A stretch of DNA of 64,000 nt, taken from assembly GCF_042677945.1 (NCBI RefSeq), contig NZ_JBHUDN010000019.1; one strand, given 5' to 3'. A model generated the notes under the pieces. That model did no database searches. It worked only from the letters and a program-made list of their open reading frames with translations, and was not told the origin of the DNA. Position numbers and translations under genes: made by a program. Origin of the DNA: Haloplanus litoreus (lineage in GTDB: Archaea; Halobacteriota; Halobacteria; Halobacteriales; Haloferacaceae). Shown here in pieces: positions 17,821 to 25,887 of this stretch (within the stretch, counting starts at the first letter, position 1; every line of letters starts with the position of its first letter).

Positions 17821-18753
17821 ATGAGTCACCAGTTGCCTGACGTTCAGGCAAGCCAACCCGACGTGACCGTCGGGCTCAGTCAGGTCGGCGTCACCGGGGT
17901 CGAGAAACTCGTCAAACTCGACCGAAACGGGAAGCGTCCGATCGTCCTGATGGCGGAGTTCGAAGTGTTCGTCGACCTGCCCAGCGGCCGCAAGGGAATC
18001 GACATGAGTCGGAACATGCAGGTGATCGACGAAACGCTGGAGGCCGCCGTCTCGGAGCCGTCCTACCGCGTCGAGGAGGTCTGTGGTGACGTCGCCGAGC
18101 GCCTCCTCGAGAAGCACGACTACACCTCGACGGCCGAGGTGCGGATGGAAGCCGACTACGTCACCCGCGAGCGGACGCCCGCTTCCGGTCTCGACACGCA
18201 GAACACCGCGACCATCATCGCGGGCGCCGTCGCGACCGACGAGGGTACCCGCGAGGAGATCGGTGCCCGCGTTACGGGCATGACCGTCTGTCCCTGCTCG
18301 CAGGGGATGTCCGAATCGCGCGCCCACGACACCCTGATCGACCTCGGCGTCGACGAGGAGACGGTAGAGACCTTCCTGGACGAAGTTCCGCAGCCGGGTC
18401 ACTCACAGCGCGGCCACGCGACGCTCACCATCACGAGCGACGGGTCGCCCGACGTGGATCTGCGGGACGTGATCGACGTGGCCCGCGACGCGATGAGCGC
18501 GCGGATCTACAACCTCGCGAAACGTCCGGACGAGGACCACATGACCTACCACGCCCACGCGAACGCCAAGTTCGTCGAGGACTGCGTTCGCTCGCTGGCC
18601 GAGTCCGTCGTCGAGGAGTTCGACCAGCTCCCCGACGAGTCGGTAGTCCACATGAAACAGTCGAACGACGAGTCGATCCACCAGCACAACGCCCACGCGG
18701 AGCGCGAACTCACGCTGGAGGCGCTCCGCGAGGAGGTCAACGGCCAGCCCTGA
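17821..18753 (+). CDS. mptA: GTP cyclohydrolase MptA
   Basis: A 310-residue archaeal GTP cyclohydrolase of the FolE2/MptA family. It converts GTP to 7,8-dihydroneopterin 2',3'-cyclic phosphate for folate/pterin and, in haloarchaea, archaeosine precursor synthesis. The motif TVCPCSQGMSE near residue 157 carries the metal-binding Cys, and PGHSQRGHATL supplies the His. Length matches. CCATAATC lies about 28 bases upstream, so the transcript is probably leaderless. Confidence 0.95.
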   Translation: MSHQLPDVQASQPDVTVGLSQVGVTGVEKLVKLDRNGKRPIVLMAEFEVFVDLPSGRKGIDMSRNMQVIDETLEAAVSEPSYRVEEVCGDVAERLLEKHDYTSTAEVRMEADYVTRERTPASGLDTQNTATIIAGAVATDEGTREEIGARVTGMTVCPCSQGMSESRAHDTLIDLGVDEETVETFLDEVPQPGHSQRGHATLTITSDGSPDVDLRDVIDVARDAMSARIYNLAKRPDEDHMTYHAHANAKFVEDCVRSLAESVVEEFDQLPDESVVHMKQSNDESIHQHNAHAERELTLEALREEVNGQP

Positions 18754-18756
18754 GCG

Positions 18757-19560
18757 CTAGAAGTCGAGCGGCGTCGAGTCGTCCCACTGCTCCTCGAAGA
18801 CGGTTCGCACGTCGTCCGCGAAGGCGGCGTCCTTGAAGTTGATCATCGCGAACACTTCGCTCGAATCGAGCGGGTTCGGCACCTCGATGCACAGCTCCTC
18901 GCTGTCGATCAACGTGAACGTGCCGTCGATGTCCGTCGACGCGCGAATCCGGTAGTTCTCGTGACCGCGGAGGCGGGTTGAGAACTGTTCGTTGAGTTCC
19001 TCGGGGATCGTCTCGACGAGATCAGGGTCGATGAGCGCCTGCACCGACACGCCGCGGGCAAGGGCCGCCTCGAAAGACTCTAGGACCTGTTGACCGACCT
19101 CACCGATGTCGATCTGTGCGGACGGGAGGCCGGCGACGTGGTAGATACGGACGTCGGCCGCGGAGAGGCGTTCGAGGAACAACTCGACCGTCTCCTCGGG
19201 TCCGACCGCGGCGGTCCAAAACTGCCCCTGCACGGCGTCGGCCGTGTCTAGGTCGTCGATCAGGTCGGCGGCGACGGACTCGTACCGTTCGGCCTGCTGG
19301 TCGAGCTCGCGCTTCCGGGCGTCGACGAGGCGATCCAGCGCGGTGTCGGGTTCGACGGCGACGTACTTTTTCGGCCGGCTAGCCGACTGGCTCCGGACGA
19401 GACCGTTCCCCTCCAGCGCGTTCAACACGTCGTAGATCCGCCCCATCGGTACGTCGCTGGCGGAGGACAACTCTTTTGCCGTTGTCGGGCCGTGCTCGAG
19501 CAGTTCTCGATAGGTCCGTGATTCGTACTCTGATAGCCCGAGATCTCGAAGCGTCGTCAT
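18757..19560 (-). CDS. TrmB-family transcription regulator
   Basis: A 267-residue regulator. The N-terminal winged helix (residues 1-75) has the TrmB signature LGLSEYESRTYRELLEHGPTTA and MGRIYDVLNALEGNGLV. A coiled-coil linker follows (about 90-115), then a C-terminal sensor-like domain with FLERLSAADVRIYHVAGLP. TrmB proteins often sense sugars, but the sugar-binding C-terminal domain of long TrmB is not obvious here. TTTTATTATC about 26 bases upstream makes the ATG leaderless. It converges on mptA with three bases between stops. Confidence 0.88.
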   Translation of the reverse strand: MTTLRDLGLSEYESRTYRELLEHGPTTAKELSSASDVPMGRIYDVLNALEGNGLVRSQSASRPKKYVAVEPDTALDRLVDARKRELDQQAERYESVAADLIDDLDTADAVQGQFWTAAVGPEETVELFLERLSAADVRIYHVAGLPSAQIDIGEVGQQVLESFEAALARGVSVQALIDPDLVETIPEELNEQFSTRLRGHENYRIRASTDIDGTFTLIDSEELCIEVPNPLDSSEVFAMINFKDAAFADDVRTVFEEQWDDSTPLDF

Positions 19561-19601
19561 ACATCCGCAAGTTTCGCCGATAATAAAAACGATTCGTTCG
19601 T

Positions 19602-21200
19602 TTACTCGGTCGCCAGGTCGGCGACACCCTCGACGAGGGCGGCGGGGGTCGAGGCCATCCGGGATCTGTCCCCCACGGTCACGAGCGCCGTCCCGGATTC
19701 GGGCGCCGTGGCGTCCGGTCGGACGACCTTCTCGTGGTCGGTGACGCGCAGGGCGGCACGGTGAAGGTCGCTACCGGGATCGGTCGCCACCTCGATCACC
19801 AGCGGATCGCGCTGCAGGCGGGCGGCCACGGCGCCGTAGCCGGCGACCTGTACGCCGAGCCGGTCCCAGGCGCCCGCGAAGGCGGCGACGGCGTCGTGGG
19901 CCACCTCTCGGTAGCGGGAGTCGCCGGTCAGTGCCGCCAGGTCGAGCAGCGTGTCGGCCATCGCGACGTTTCCGTCGAGCGGGTGGAACGGACGGTCGAG
20001 CAGCCCCGGTCCCCGGGCCGGCCCGTCGCGGAACACCCCATCCTCGAACAGCGACTCGATCGATCGGTCGGCGATCCGTCGAGCGAGTTCGAGGGCCTCC
20101 TCGTCGCCGAGGACTTGCGCCGCACGAACGGCGGCGGCGGCCGTCCACGCCTGATCCGCGAGGACGAGTTCCGGAGCGTCGTCGTCGTCCCAGTGGCGGA
20201 CGGTCCCGTCGTCGGCGACGTGGGCGGTCCGGAGCGTCTCGAGCGTTCGGGTGGCGTACTTTCGGGGACGTTCGGCGTCGGTGTATCCCGAGAGCGTCAG
20301 GAGTGCGTCGACCGCGAGGGCGTTCGAGTCGGCGAAGGCCGTCAGATCCGTCCGCGGTCCCGTGTCGTCCGCCACGTCGTCGGGGCCCTGGCTCCCGCCG
20401 AACGCCGACCCGTTCCAGAGGGCGTCGATCAGGTACTCGACGGATCGCTCCGCCGGCCGTCGGTACGCGTCCTCGCCGGTGTAACAGTACGCGTGTGCGA
20501 ACGCCCGCACCAGCGCCGCGTTGTCCGCGAGGAGTTTCGCACGGTCCGGGTCACCCCAGTCCCGGGTCCGGGCGTACCGAAAGAATCCACCCGCATCCTC
20601 GTCGAACAGCCCCCGGGTGATGGCATCGAGGGTCTGACGAGCCTTCGCCCGGTCACGCTTGAGGGTGAACTCGACGGTCCGCGGCAGCGGGAACTTGGGA
20701 GCGTCTCCCCAGCCGCCGAACTCCGCGTCGAAGGCGCCGTCGACCTGGCCGGCGAGGTGTTCCTCGATGCGGTCGGTCACCGGTCCCCGGGGTGGCCGGT
20801 CGTCGGCCAGGGCACGCGGCACGCGCCCCGCGTCGGTGCCGCTCGCGTCCCACCGCTCACGAACCCGGTCGATCACCTGTCGCATCCCGTCCGGACCGAG
20901 GAAACCGGCGCTCGCGATGCGTTCCCCGTTCGGCGTACAGAACACCGTCGACGGGAAGCCGCCGACGTTGTAACGCTCGCGCACCCGCGGGTAGCGGTCC
21001 ACGTCGACGCGAATCGGTACGAATCCGTCGTTCAGGTTGGCCGCGATGCGTGGCTCGCTGTACGTTCTGGCGTCCATCTCGTGGCACTCCCCACACCACG
21101 TCGCCGTCAGCGCGAGCAACACGGGCGCACCGGTCCGGTCGGCTTCCGCGAAGGCCGCCTCACCCCACGCCCGCCACTCGACGCGCGTCCCGTCGGTCAT
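19602..21200 (-). CDS. Thioredoxin-domain protein of the DUF255/YyaL family
   Basis: A 532-residue protein. Residues 1-110 form a thioredoxin-like DUF255 domain with the redox pair C-G-E-C (36-39) and the cis-Pro segment GGFPSTVF. The rest (about 130-530) is an alpha/alpha barrel like N-acylglucosamine epimerases and the spermatogenesis-associated protein 20 family. Bacterial and archaeal members are near 650-750 residues, so this is a short form. The biochemical role is unsettled. ATG at 21200 is chosen over a GTG two codons upstream. Confidence 0.85.
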   Translation of the reverse strand: MTDGTRVEWRAWGEAAFAEADRTGAPVLLALTATWCGECHEMDARTYSEPRIAANLNDGFVPIRVDVDRYPRVRERYNVGGFPSTVFCTPNGERIASAGFLGPDGMRQVIDRVRERWDASGTDAGRVPRALADDRPPRGPVTDRIEEHLAGQVDGAFDAEFGGWGDAPKFPLPRTVEFTLKRDRAKARQTLDAITRGLFDEDAGGFFRYARTRDWGDPDRAKLLADNAALVRAFAHAYCYTGEDAYRRPAERSVEYLIDALWNGSAFGGSQGPDDVADDTGPRTDLTAFADSNALAVDALLTLSGYTDAERPRKYATRTLETLRTAHVADDGTVRHWDDDDAPELVLADQAWTAAAAVRAAQVLGDEEALELARRIADRSIESLFEDGVFRDGPARGPGLLDRPFHPLDGNVAMADTLLDLAALTGDSRYREVAHDAVAAFAGAWDRLGVQVAGYGAVAARLQRDPLVIEVATDPGSDLHRAALRVTDHEKVVRPDATAPESGTALVTVGDRSRMASTPAALVEGVADLATE

Positions 21201-21295
21201 AGCCACCTTCGGGGGCGGGTGGGCCTAAGACCTTCGTCACGCGAGTCGGAACCGGCGTCAAAAGGGCTATGAGTGGCCACCCGGTAGTGGGGCGT

Positions 21296-21772
21296 ATGCG
21301 CCTGCGCTGGGTGTTTGTACTCCTGTTGCTCGTACCCCTCACCGACGCCCTGTTGCTGGTCGTCGTCGCCGACGCCGTCGGCGCGCCAGTCACCGTCGCA
21401 CTGGTCGTCCTCACCGGCCTCGTCGGAATGTTGCTGGTGCGAGCGGAGGGCCGCCACACCGTCCGGCGGCTACAGGAACGACTCGCCACGGGCGAGGTAC
21501 CGACGAAAGAGCTCATGGATGGCGGACTGTTGATCGCCGCGGGCGCCTTCCTGCTCACGCCGGGACTCGTCACCGACGCCATCGGCTTCCTGCTCGCCGT
21601 ACCGCTCACTCGGGCACCCATTCGAGCCGTCCTCGACCGAGTCGTCGTACGACCGTACCTCGACAAGAAAAGCGGGGGATTCGTCACCGGCGGCGTCTAC
21701 ACCGGTGGCTTCCCCGACGACGACGACGTGTACGACGTCGACCGCGGTTCCTATCGCGTCGACGACGAATAG
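21296..21772 (+). CDS. fxsA: FxsA-family membrane protein
   Basis: A 158-residue protein with an N-terminal hydrophobic pair, then GLVGMLLVRAEGRHTVRRLQERL, ELMDGGLLIAAGAFLLTPGLVTDAIGFLLAVPLTR and an acidic tail: the FxsA pattern. E. coli FxsA relieves phage T7 exclusion when overproduced; the normal role is unknown. It diverges from the thioredoxin-domain gene, and TCAAAAG upstream of 21296 may be its TATA box. Confidence 0.88.
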   Translation: MRLRWVFVLLLLVPLTDALLLVVVADAVGAPVTVALVVLTGLVGMLLVRAEGRHTVRRLQERLATGEVPTKELMDGGLLIAAGAFLLTPGLVTDAIGFLLAVPLTRAPIRAVLDRVVVRPYLDKKSGGFVTGGVYTGGFPDDDDVYDVDRGSYRVDDE

Positions 21773-21828
21773 AACGCGAACGGAAACGCTTAAACGACCG
21801 ACCACGCAAGCAACTGATGCGCTCACCT

Positions 21829-21902
21829 GGGCCAATAGCTCAGTCAGGTTGAGCGCTCGGCTGATAACCGGGAGGTCCGCGGTTCAAATCCGCGTTGGCC
21901 CA
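21829..21902 (+). tRNA. tRNA-Ile (anticodon GAT)
   Basis: 74 nt. The acceptor GGGCCAA pairs with TTGGCCC with discriminator A. The anticodon arm CTCGG-CTGATAA-CCGGG gives GAT, and the T arm has GGTTCAAATCC. CCA is not encoded. GCTTAAAC about 40 bases upstream is the likely promoter TATA box. No intron is present. Confidence 0.97.
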
Positions 21903-21906
21903 CTCG

Positions 21907-21922
21907 GATTCCACCCGGAATC
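21907..21922 (+). terminator. Small hairpin just after tRNA-Ile
   Basis: GATTCC-ACCC-GGAATC begins four bases after the tRNA discriminator. It is a perfect 6-bp stem with a 4-base loop. It may define the 3' trailer or help termination; no T-run follows, so the role is inferred only. Confidence 0.35.
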
Positions 21923-22057
21923 TGTCCGGGCCGGAACCCACGCGCAACCCTCCCCAGCCACCTCATTTCGGCACTTTCACCCTTTCGAGAGAGGGGTCTA
22001 TCTCGGCAATGAGTGTTTCGAGCGCGAGCAGGTTCGCCTGCTCGTCGTGCGCGGTCC

Positions 22058-22525
22058 CTACGACCGCGACCTCGATGGGAAGGGTCGAGCGTGAGCGACA
22101 CGGACGAACGCTCCGCCGGGCGGAGCGACGAAAAGTGTGCGAGAGCGATTGGTGATGACCCTCGATCCGGAAACCGCAGAATGAGCGTACTCGTCGTCAG
22201 CGATCGCTCGCTCTTCGAGTTTGACCCGCTCTGCGGGTCCGTCGTACGATTTGTCGTTAGAGACGATACTCGGATTCGACGAGTGAAGCGCATCGAAGGG
22301 CGTCAGTCCCTCTTGTGCGACGTAACTCGCGGCGGCCAACATCGTCTCGGCATCGCCGCGAACCTCCAGCAGTTCGACGGCGTTCGCGACCGGCAGGAGT
22401 TCGATGAGGGAGAACTGCGATGTCCACAGCCCGTTTCGATGCTCTCGAGACACCGCCTCGGCCGACTCGCCGAGCCAACCGTCGGTCTTGATGAGCGCGA
22501 GCAAAAAGTCCGTCCCGCCGTCCAC
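22058..22525 (-). pseudogene. Degenerate VapC-like PIN-domain toxin
   Basis: An open frame of 155 codons whose first about 105 residues resemble haloarchaeal PIN toxins: TDFLLALIKTDGWL at the start, LWTSQFSLIELL, then EVRGDAETMLAAASYV, EGLTPFDALH and IVSNDKSYDG. About 18 residues normally between IELL and LLEVRGD are missing, and a few more after DALH, so the PIN fold is probably lost. The last 50 residues are unrelated. Just upstream (22526-22640) an open stretch ending DKSRERRASGREEALDEAGS looks like the tail of an AbrB-type antitoxin without a start. Family patterns are from memory. Confidence 0.55.
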
Positions 22526-22685
22526 CTACGATCCGGCCTCGTCCAGCGCCTCCTCCCGACCGCTCGCGCGACGTTCTCGGCTTTTGTCCACGTCTTCGAA
22601 CTCGTCCCGGAGGGCCACGGGCGAGTCCCCACGATAGTCAGTTATTACCCACACCGTGCAGAACGGCCAGTGAATCGCGTCCGGA

Positions 22686-22964
22686 CTACGGCGACTCCTC
22701 GGAATCGAACCACGGCGCGTCGGGGTCCTGCGGTTCGTCGGGGACGAACTCGGGGACGAACTCGGGGCCGATGCCGAGTTCCCGAAGGTCTTCGTCGGTC
22801 ACGGACTCGCCAATCTCGCCCGTGTGGAGTGCCACGGCCTCATCGAGCATCTCCAGGGCCTCCTCGCGTGTTTCGCCCTGGCTGGCGACGTTCGACTCCT
22901 CGTCGATTGCCGACCAGCCACCCTCGTCCACCTCGATGAGGCGGAGTTCGCGCCCGGTACTCAT
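22686..22964 (-). CDS. HicB-family antitoxin-like protein, without HicA
   Basis: A 92-residue protein with the HicB partial RNase-H-like fold pattern: RELRLIEVDEGGWSAIDEESNVASQGETREEALEMLDEAV split over residues 4-45, then an acidic tail. HicB normally neutralises the mRNA interferase HicA; no HicA follows or precedes it here. GCTTATCG about 27 bases upstream fits a leaderless ATG. It may be an orphan antitoxin left after loss of its toxin, in a zone that also holds a decayed vapC. Confidence 0.75.
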   Translation of the reverse strand: MSTGRELRLIEVDEGGWSAIDEESNVASQGETREEALEMLDEAVALHTGEIGESVTDEDLRELGIGPEFVPEFVPDEPQDPDAPWFDSEESP

Positions 22965-23489
22965 ACTCGGGAGTAGTGGGAGTGCGCCGATAAGCGTTCG
23001 GAGGCGGACGTCTACGGGTTTCGAGAAACGGACCCCGACGATAGGGCGTCGGGTCCGCACGGGCTTCCGTATCCTAAGCGGAAGCCATTCCGAAGGAAGG
23101 GCCCAGGATGCTTCAACCCTCCGTACGAGTGGCCCACTGGACGGCACGCGCAGTACTACACTCGTCGCACTCCTGTCGGTCGAAGAGGTTCGTAAAGCGG
23201 TGCAAAAGCGAGGGTATCGACGGTCGAGACACGCTTCGCCTCTCGGCCACAATCTTCTTGTCATGATATATCATACCATAGTAGTAGAGAGGTGATGGGA
23301 TAGTCTATCGACCACCAACCATAGCGACATGCCAAAGTACGTCCAGTCCCCGATCACGCAGCCCGCTTCCGTTTTCGCGCCAGCTTTTTCCGTGTGTTTC
23401 GGCAGCGACTCTCGACGTCGCTCGCCGAACCGGCGCCGCGAGCCGCGAACCCCGAACCGTTAACTCGACCGACCCGAACCGACGTGACC
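22965..23489. other. Gene-poor stretch with possible mobile-element relic
   Basis: 525 bases with no confident gene. It contains a hairpin GGCTTCCG...CGGAAGCC (near 23059-23085) followed by a second partial GGAAGG copy, an AT-rich palindrome at 23263-23274 with promoter character, and a 44-codon ORF at 23329-23463 (MPKYVQSPITQ start) with basic, low-complexity composition that I do not trust. A remnant of a transposon end is possible but not shown. Confidence 0.4.
23263..23274. promoter_or_regulatory. AT-rich perfect palindrome, possible orphan promoter
   Basis: ATGATATATCAT is a perfect 12-bp palindrome in otherwise GC-rich DNA and contains a TATA-like core readable on both strands. Plus-strand initiation about 26 bases downstream would fall near 23294, at GTGATGGGATAG, which offers only a two- or three-codon ORF. 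It may drive a small RNA or be a relic. Confidence 0.35.
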
Positions 23490-24248
23490 ATGAGCGCGGT
23501 ACTGACGAGCATCGTGGCGGACGTGGCCTACGACCTGCGGCGGCTCCACGGCTTCTGGATGGCGCTCGCCTTCCCACAGCTTCGGGATTCGCATCCGGTC
23601 GCCGCCCGGTGGACGCCGGAGACGACGTGGGAACGAGTGACGTACCGGCTCTGGGCACTGCTGGGAAGCGTGGGCCTGCTCGTCGGCTATCCGCTCGCGG
23701 TCCTCGGCCTGCTTATCCGATTTCACGTTCGACGGATCGACCGAACGACGACGCGACTGGGCGCGGTGGGGACCGTCGTCCTCGCGGTGCTGGTCTGGGG
23801 GGCGTTGACCGCGCTCGCACGCGTCCAGTTCTCGACCGAGGGCTTTCTCGCCGTCGCCGCCGCGGGGACAGTCGCCGTCGTCTCGACGATACTGGCGCTC
23901 CTCTTCCGGCGATTCGGTGGGCGCCTCACCACCGTCGTCGTCGCGTACCCATTCGCAGTGATCGCCGTCTTCCTGCCGCCGGTGGTGGCCGCGCTCTACT
24001 CGCCGACGCTCGCCGCCGCAGTCTTCCCCCGTAGTGAGACGTTCGCCGTGTGGTTGCTCGACACCGTCCTCACCTACCGCGGGGTGAACACCCTGCTCAG
24101 GCAGCGATTCGAACTCGTCGGCTTCGCCTACGTCGGTATGTGGGGAGCGCTCGCGGTGCCGGTGGGATGGGTGCTGGGGGTACTGGTGACGCTCGCGAAC
24201 CTCGTGCGTCCGAGCGGGACCGGTGACGACGCCGACGACGAGTCGTGA
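23490..24248 (+). CDS. Polytopic membrane protein of unknown function
   Basis: A 252-residue protein with about five to six hydrophobic segments and an N-terminal amphipathic DVAYDLRRLHGFWMALAFPQ. Cytoplasmic loops are Arg-rich and the tail is acidic (DDADDES). I recognise no family. CGTTAAC about 28 bases upstream of ATG supports a leaderless start at 23490. Confidence 0.75.
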   Translation: MSAVLTSIVADVAYDLRRLHGFWMALAFPQLRDSHPVAARWTPETTWERVTYRLWALLGSVGLLVGYPLAVLGLLIRFHVRRIDRTTTRLGAVGTVVLAVLVWGALTALARVQFSTEGFLAVAAAGTVAVVSTILALLFRRFGGRLTTVVVAYPFAVIAVFLPPVVAALYSPTLAAAVFPRSETFAVWLLDTVLTYRGVNTLLRQRFELVGFAYVGMWGALAVPVGWVLGVLVTLANLVRPSGTGDDADDES

Positions 24249-24297
24249 CCGAACCGAAGATGGACACCTCCAAGGGGTCGCGGCGACTGTCCCGTGT

Positions 24298-24447
24298 GTG
24301 GTCATCATCGTGACCTGCCGGGAGTGTGGTCGTGGCTACTCGCGTACTCGCTTCGTCGGCGAACCCGACCGACACGGGGCGCGCCCGATTCAGTGTCCGA
24401 ACTGTTACGCGTATCTCGGGCGGACGGAACAGGGATCGGAGTCGTAG
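24298..24447 (+). CDS. Small CxxC zinc-finger protein
   Basis: A 49-residue protein from a GTG start, with two CxxC knuckles: CRECG and CPNCY, separated by 24 residues including SRTRFVGEPD. Such one-domain zinc-ribbon proteins (often called CPxCG proteins) are numerous in haloarchaea and mostly uncharacterised. The start could instead be a GTG at 24310. It follows the membrane protein gene by 49 bases and may be cotranscribed. Confidence 0.6.
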   Translation: MVIIVTCRECGRGYSRTRFVGEPDRHGARPIQCPNCYAYLGRTEQGSES

Positions 24448-24566
24448 CGCACGGACGGGCAGGCGGTGAGTCGGAACGACGGGTATTCGACCACCACCGA
24501 CGGCTCGAAAGTAAGAGGAGGGCGATCGGATTACGCTCGTTTCGCTCCCCGAGTCGAATCTAGGCG

Positions 24567-24624
24567 TTTCGAGCGAACGACTCCCGCCTCGCTGCGCTCG
24601 TCGGTCGGGGTCGTTCGCTCGAAA
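24567..24624 (-). terminator. Long hairpin directly 3' of tRNA-iMet
   Basis: Perfect 15-bp inverted repeat: TTTCGAGCGAACGAC (24567-24581) and GTCGTTCGCTCGAAA (24610-24624), with a 28-base loop. On the minus strand it begins two bases after the tRNA 3' end at 24627. It is a strong candidate for a trailer or termination structure. Confidence 0.5.
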
Positions 24625-24626
24625 AG

Positions 24627-24701
24627 TAGCGGGAGGTAGATTTGAACTACCGATCTCCGGGTTATGAGCCCGGCGGAATCTCCTGGCTATCCCATCCCGC
24701 T
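24627..24701 (-). tRNA. Initiator tRNA-Met (anticodon CAT)
   Basis: 75 nt on the minus strand. The acceptor AGCGGGA pairs with TCCCGCT with discriminator A, giving the A1-U72 pair of archaeal initiators. The anticodon arm CCGGG-CTCATAA-CCCGG has the three consecutive G-C pairs typical of initiator tRNA. The T arm is GGTAGTTCAAATCTACC. No intron and no encoded CCA. Confidence 0.95.
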
Positions 24702-24863
24702 ACCAGAGCGTACCGGCGAGGCGGCGTTAAGGGTTTTGAAATCGTGACGGCCCGCTCACCCCGGTCGGCCGGGTCGGCGTCGTCGCACACGTGTGCTCGG
24801 TGGGGCGAGGAGTCGATGGGGGGCGCCGAACCATTAATGAGACTCCGTGACGCACCGTGGGGT

Positions 24864-25043
24864 ATGGTCGAAGCGTTCGTGAGGCTGATGTGTCCCGAGT
24901 GTGGGAAAGATTGGGAGTCCGGGCCGACCGAACTGCCGGGTCATCGGAAGAACTTCAGCTGTCCGGCGTGCCACGCGACACGCCGCCTCGCGGAGTTTAT
25001 GCGAACCGAACGCGACCTCGAACTCGTCAAACAGTTCGAGTGA
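24864..25043 (+). CDS. Small zinc-ribbon protein (two CPxC motifs)
   Basis: A 59-residue protein: MVEAFVRLMCPECGKDWESG, then FSCPACHATRRLAEFMRTERDL. Four Cys in two CPxC knuckles indicate one bound zinc. It belongs to a small haloarchaeal family of unknown function. CATTAATGAG about 30 bases before the ATG gives a leaderless start. Its stop abuts the stop of the convergent aIF2 beta gene. Confidence 0.82.
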   Translation: MVEAFVRLMCPECGKDWESGPTELPGHRKNFSCPACHATRRLAEFMRTERDLELVKQFE

Positions 25044-25451
25044 TCACAGCTCCGGAACGGACGAAAGCGCACCGCAGGCGTCACACTTCAGGACGGTCGC
25101 GCCGCGTTCCTCGACGAGCCGAGTGTCGGGTGATCCACACTCCGAACACGTCACGAACGCCTCGACGTACTCGTCGAGGGCGTCCGCCACGCGCGACTGT
25201 TTGAAGTCGCCGGTGAAGCGGGCGCGGCCCCGGTCGTCGATACTGGCGCTCGTGCCCAGTTCCGACTGGAAGAACTTGAGGAGGTGGTCGCGCTCCCGGT
25301 TCAGTCGGTCGTGGGTCTCCCCGAAATTCTCGTAGATAGTGACGTTGCCTTCGGGCCGAACTGCGGGATCGGGGACCTGAAATCGGTCGGCGGAGTCGCT
25401 TATTTCCGGCGTTTCGGTCAGCGCCCGGTCGAGACTGTCGTCGTAATCCAT
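25044..25451 (-). CDS. Translation initiation factor aIF2 subunit beta
   Basis: A 135-residue aIF2 beta. As part of the aIF2 heterotrimer it helps bring initiator Met-tRNA to the small ribosomal subunit. The central alpha/beta domain (NFGETHDRLNRERDHLLKFFQSEL split across about 42-66, then GRARFTGDF) is followed by a C-terminal zinc ribbon with CSECG and CDACG. Length matches archaeal homologues. GTTTTAGTC about 30 bases upstream supports leaderless expression. The initiator tRNA gene lies 340 bases downstream on the same strand. Confidence 0.96.
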   Translation of the reverse strand: MDYDDSLDRALTETPEISDSADRFQVPDPAVRPEGNVTIYENFGETHDRLNRERDHLLKFFQSELGTSASIDDRGRARFTGDFKQSRVADALDEYVEAFVTCSECGSPDTRLVEERGATVLKCDACGALSSVPEL

Positions 25452-25587
25452 GTGCCCATCTGACAGCCGTGGCGACTAAAACGTTTCAGAACGGGATCGG
25501 CGCAAATGCTCCCGTATCGGCCCCGAGGCGCATGTTAACTCCACTCAAGATAATAATATAACCTTCCACTCGCTATGGATGGTTGTT

Positions 25588-25821
25588 ATGAAGAAGCAGG
25601 AGCTCATTCACCTGCACGGCCTTCTGGCCGAGGTAGAGAAACAGTGTGCAGCATGGCACGACGACGAAATTGACCTGACGGCGTACGAGCAGATGGGGGT
25701 ACGACCCACATCGATCCACAAGTCCAAGACCGACCACAAGGCGGCTGTTTTCAAACTGGCGAACGGAATCACTTCGTCCTTGGACACGTCCGAGGAGCGC
25801 GTCGCTCCTCACGCGGACTGA
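25588..25821 (+). CDS. UPF0058 family protein
   Basis: A 77-residue helical protein: MKKQELIHLHGLLAEV, then MGVRPTSIHKSKTDHKAAVFKLANGI. This is the UPF0058 pattern seen in haloarchaea and methanogens, with no known function. AATAATATAACC (around 25552-25563) is a good TATA box, placing transcription start a few bases before the ATG at 25588; in-frame ATG at 25579 is an alternative. A paralogue lies at 34459. Confidence 0.85.
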   Translation: MKKQELIHLHGLLAEVEKQCAAWHDDEIDLTAYEQMGVRPTSIHKSKTDHKAAVFKLANGITSSLDTSEERVAPHAD

Positions 25822-25887
25822 ACTCGAACGTACGGCGCAGTCTCCTGATGCAGGCCCAAATCGACGAGCGGCAGCGCCGGGCGACGA

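Noticed and set aside
22686..23264. Longer version of the HicB-like protein starting at 23264
   Set aside because: The added 100 residues are basic and without pattern, while a TATA box sits 27 bases before the ATG at 22964.
23329..23463. 44-codon ORF beginning MPKYVQSPITQ
   Set aside because: Basic, Arg/Pro-rich second half is unlike haloarchaeal proteins, and it simply runs into the promoter of the next gene.
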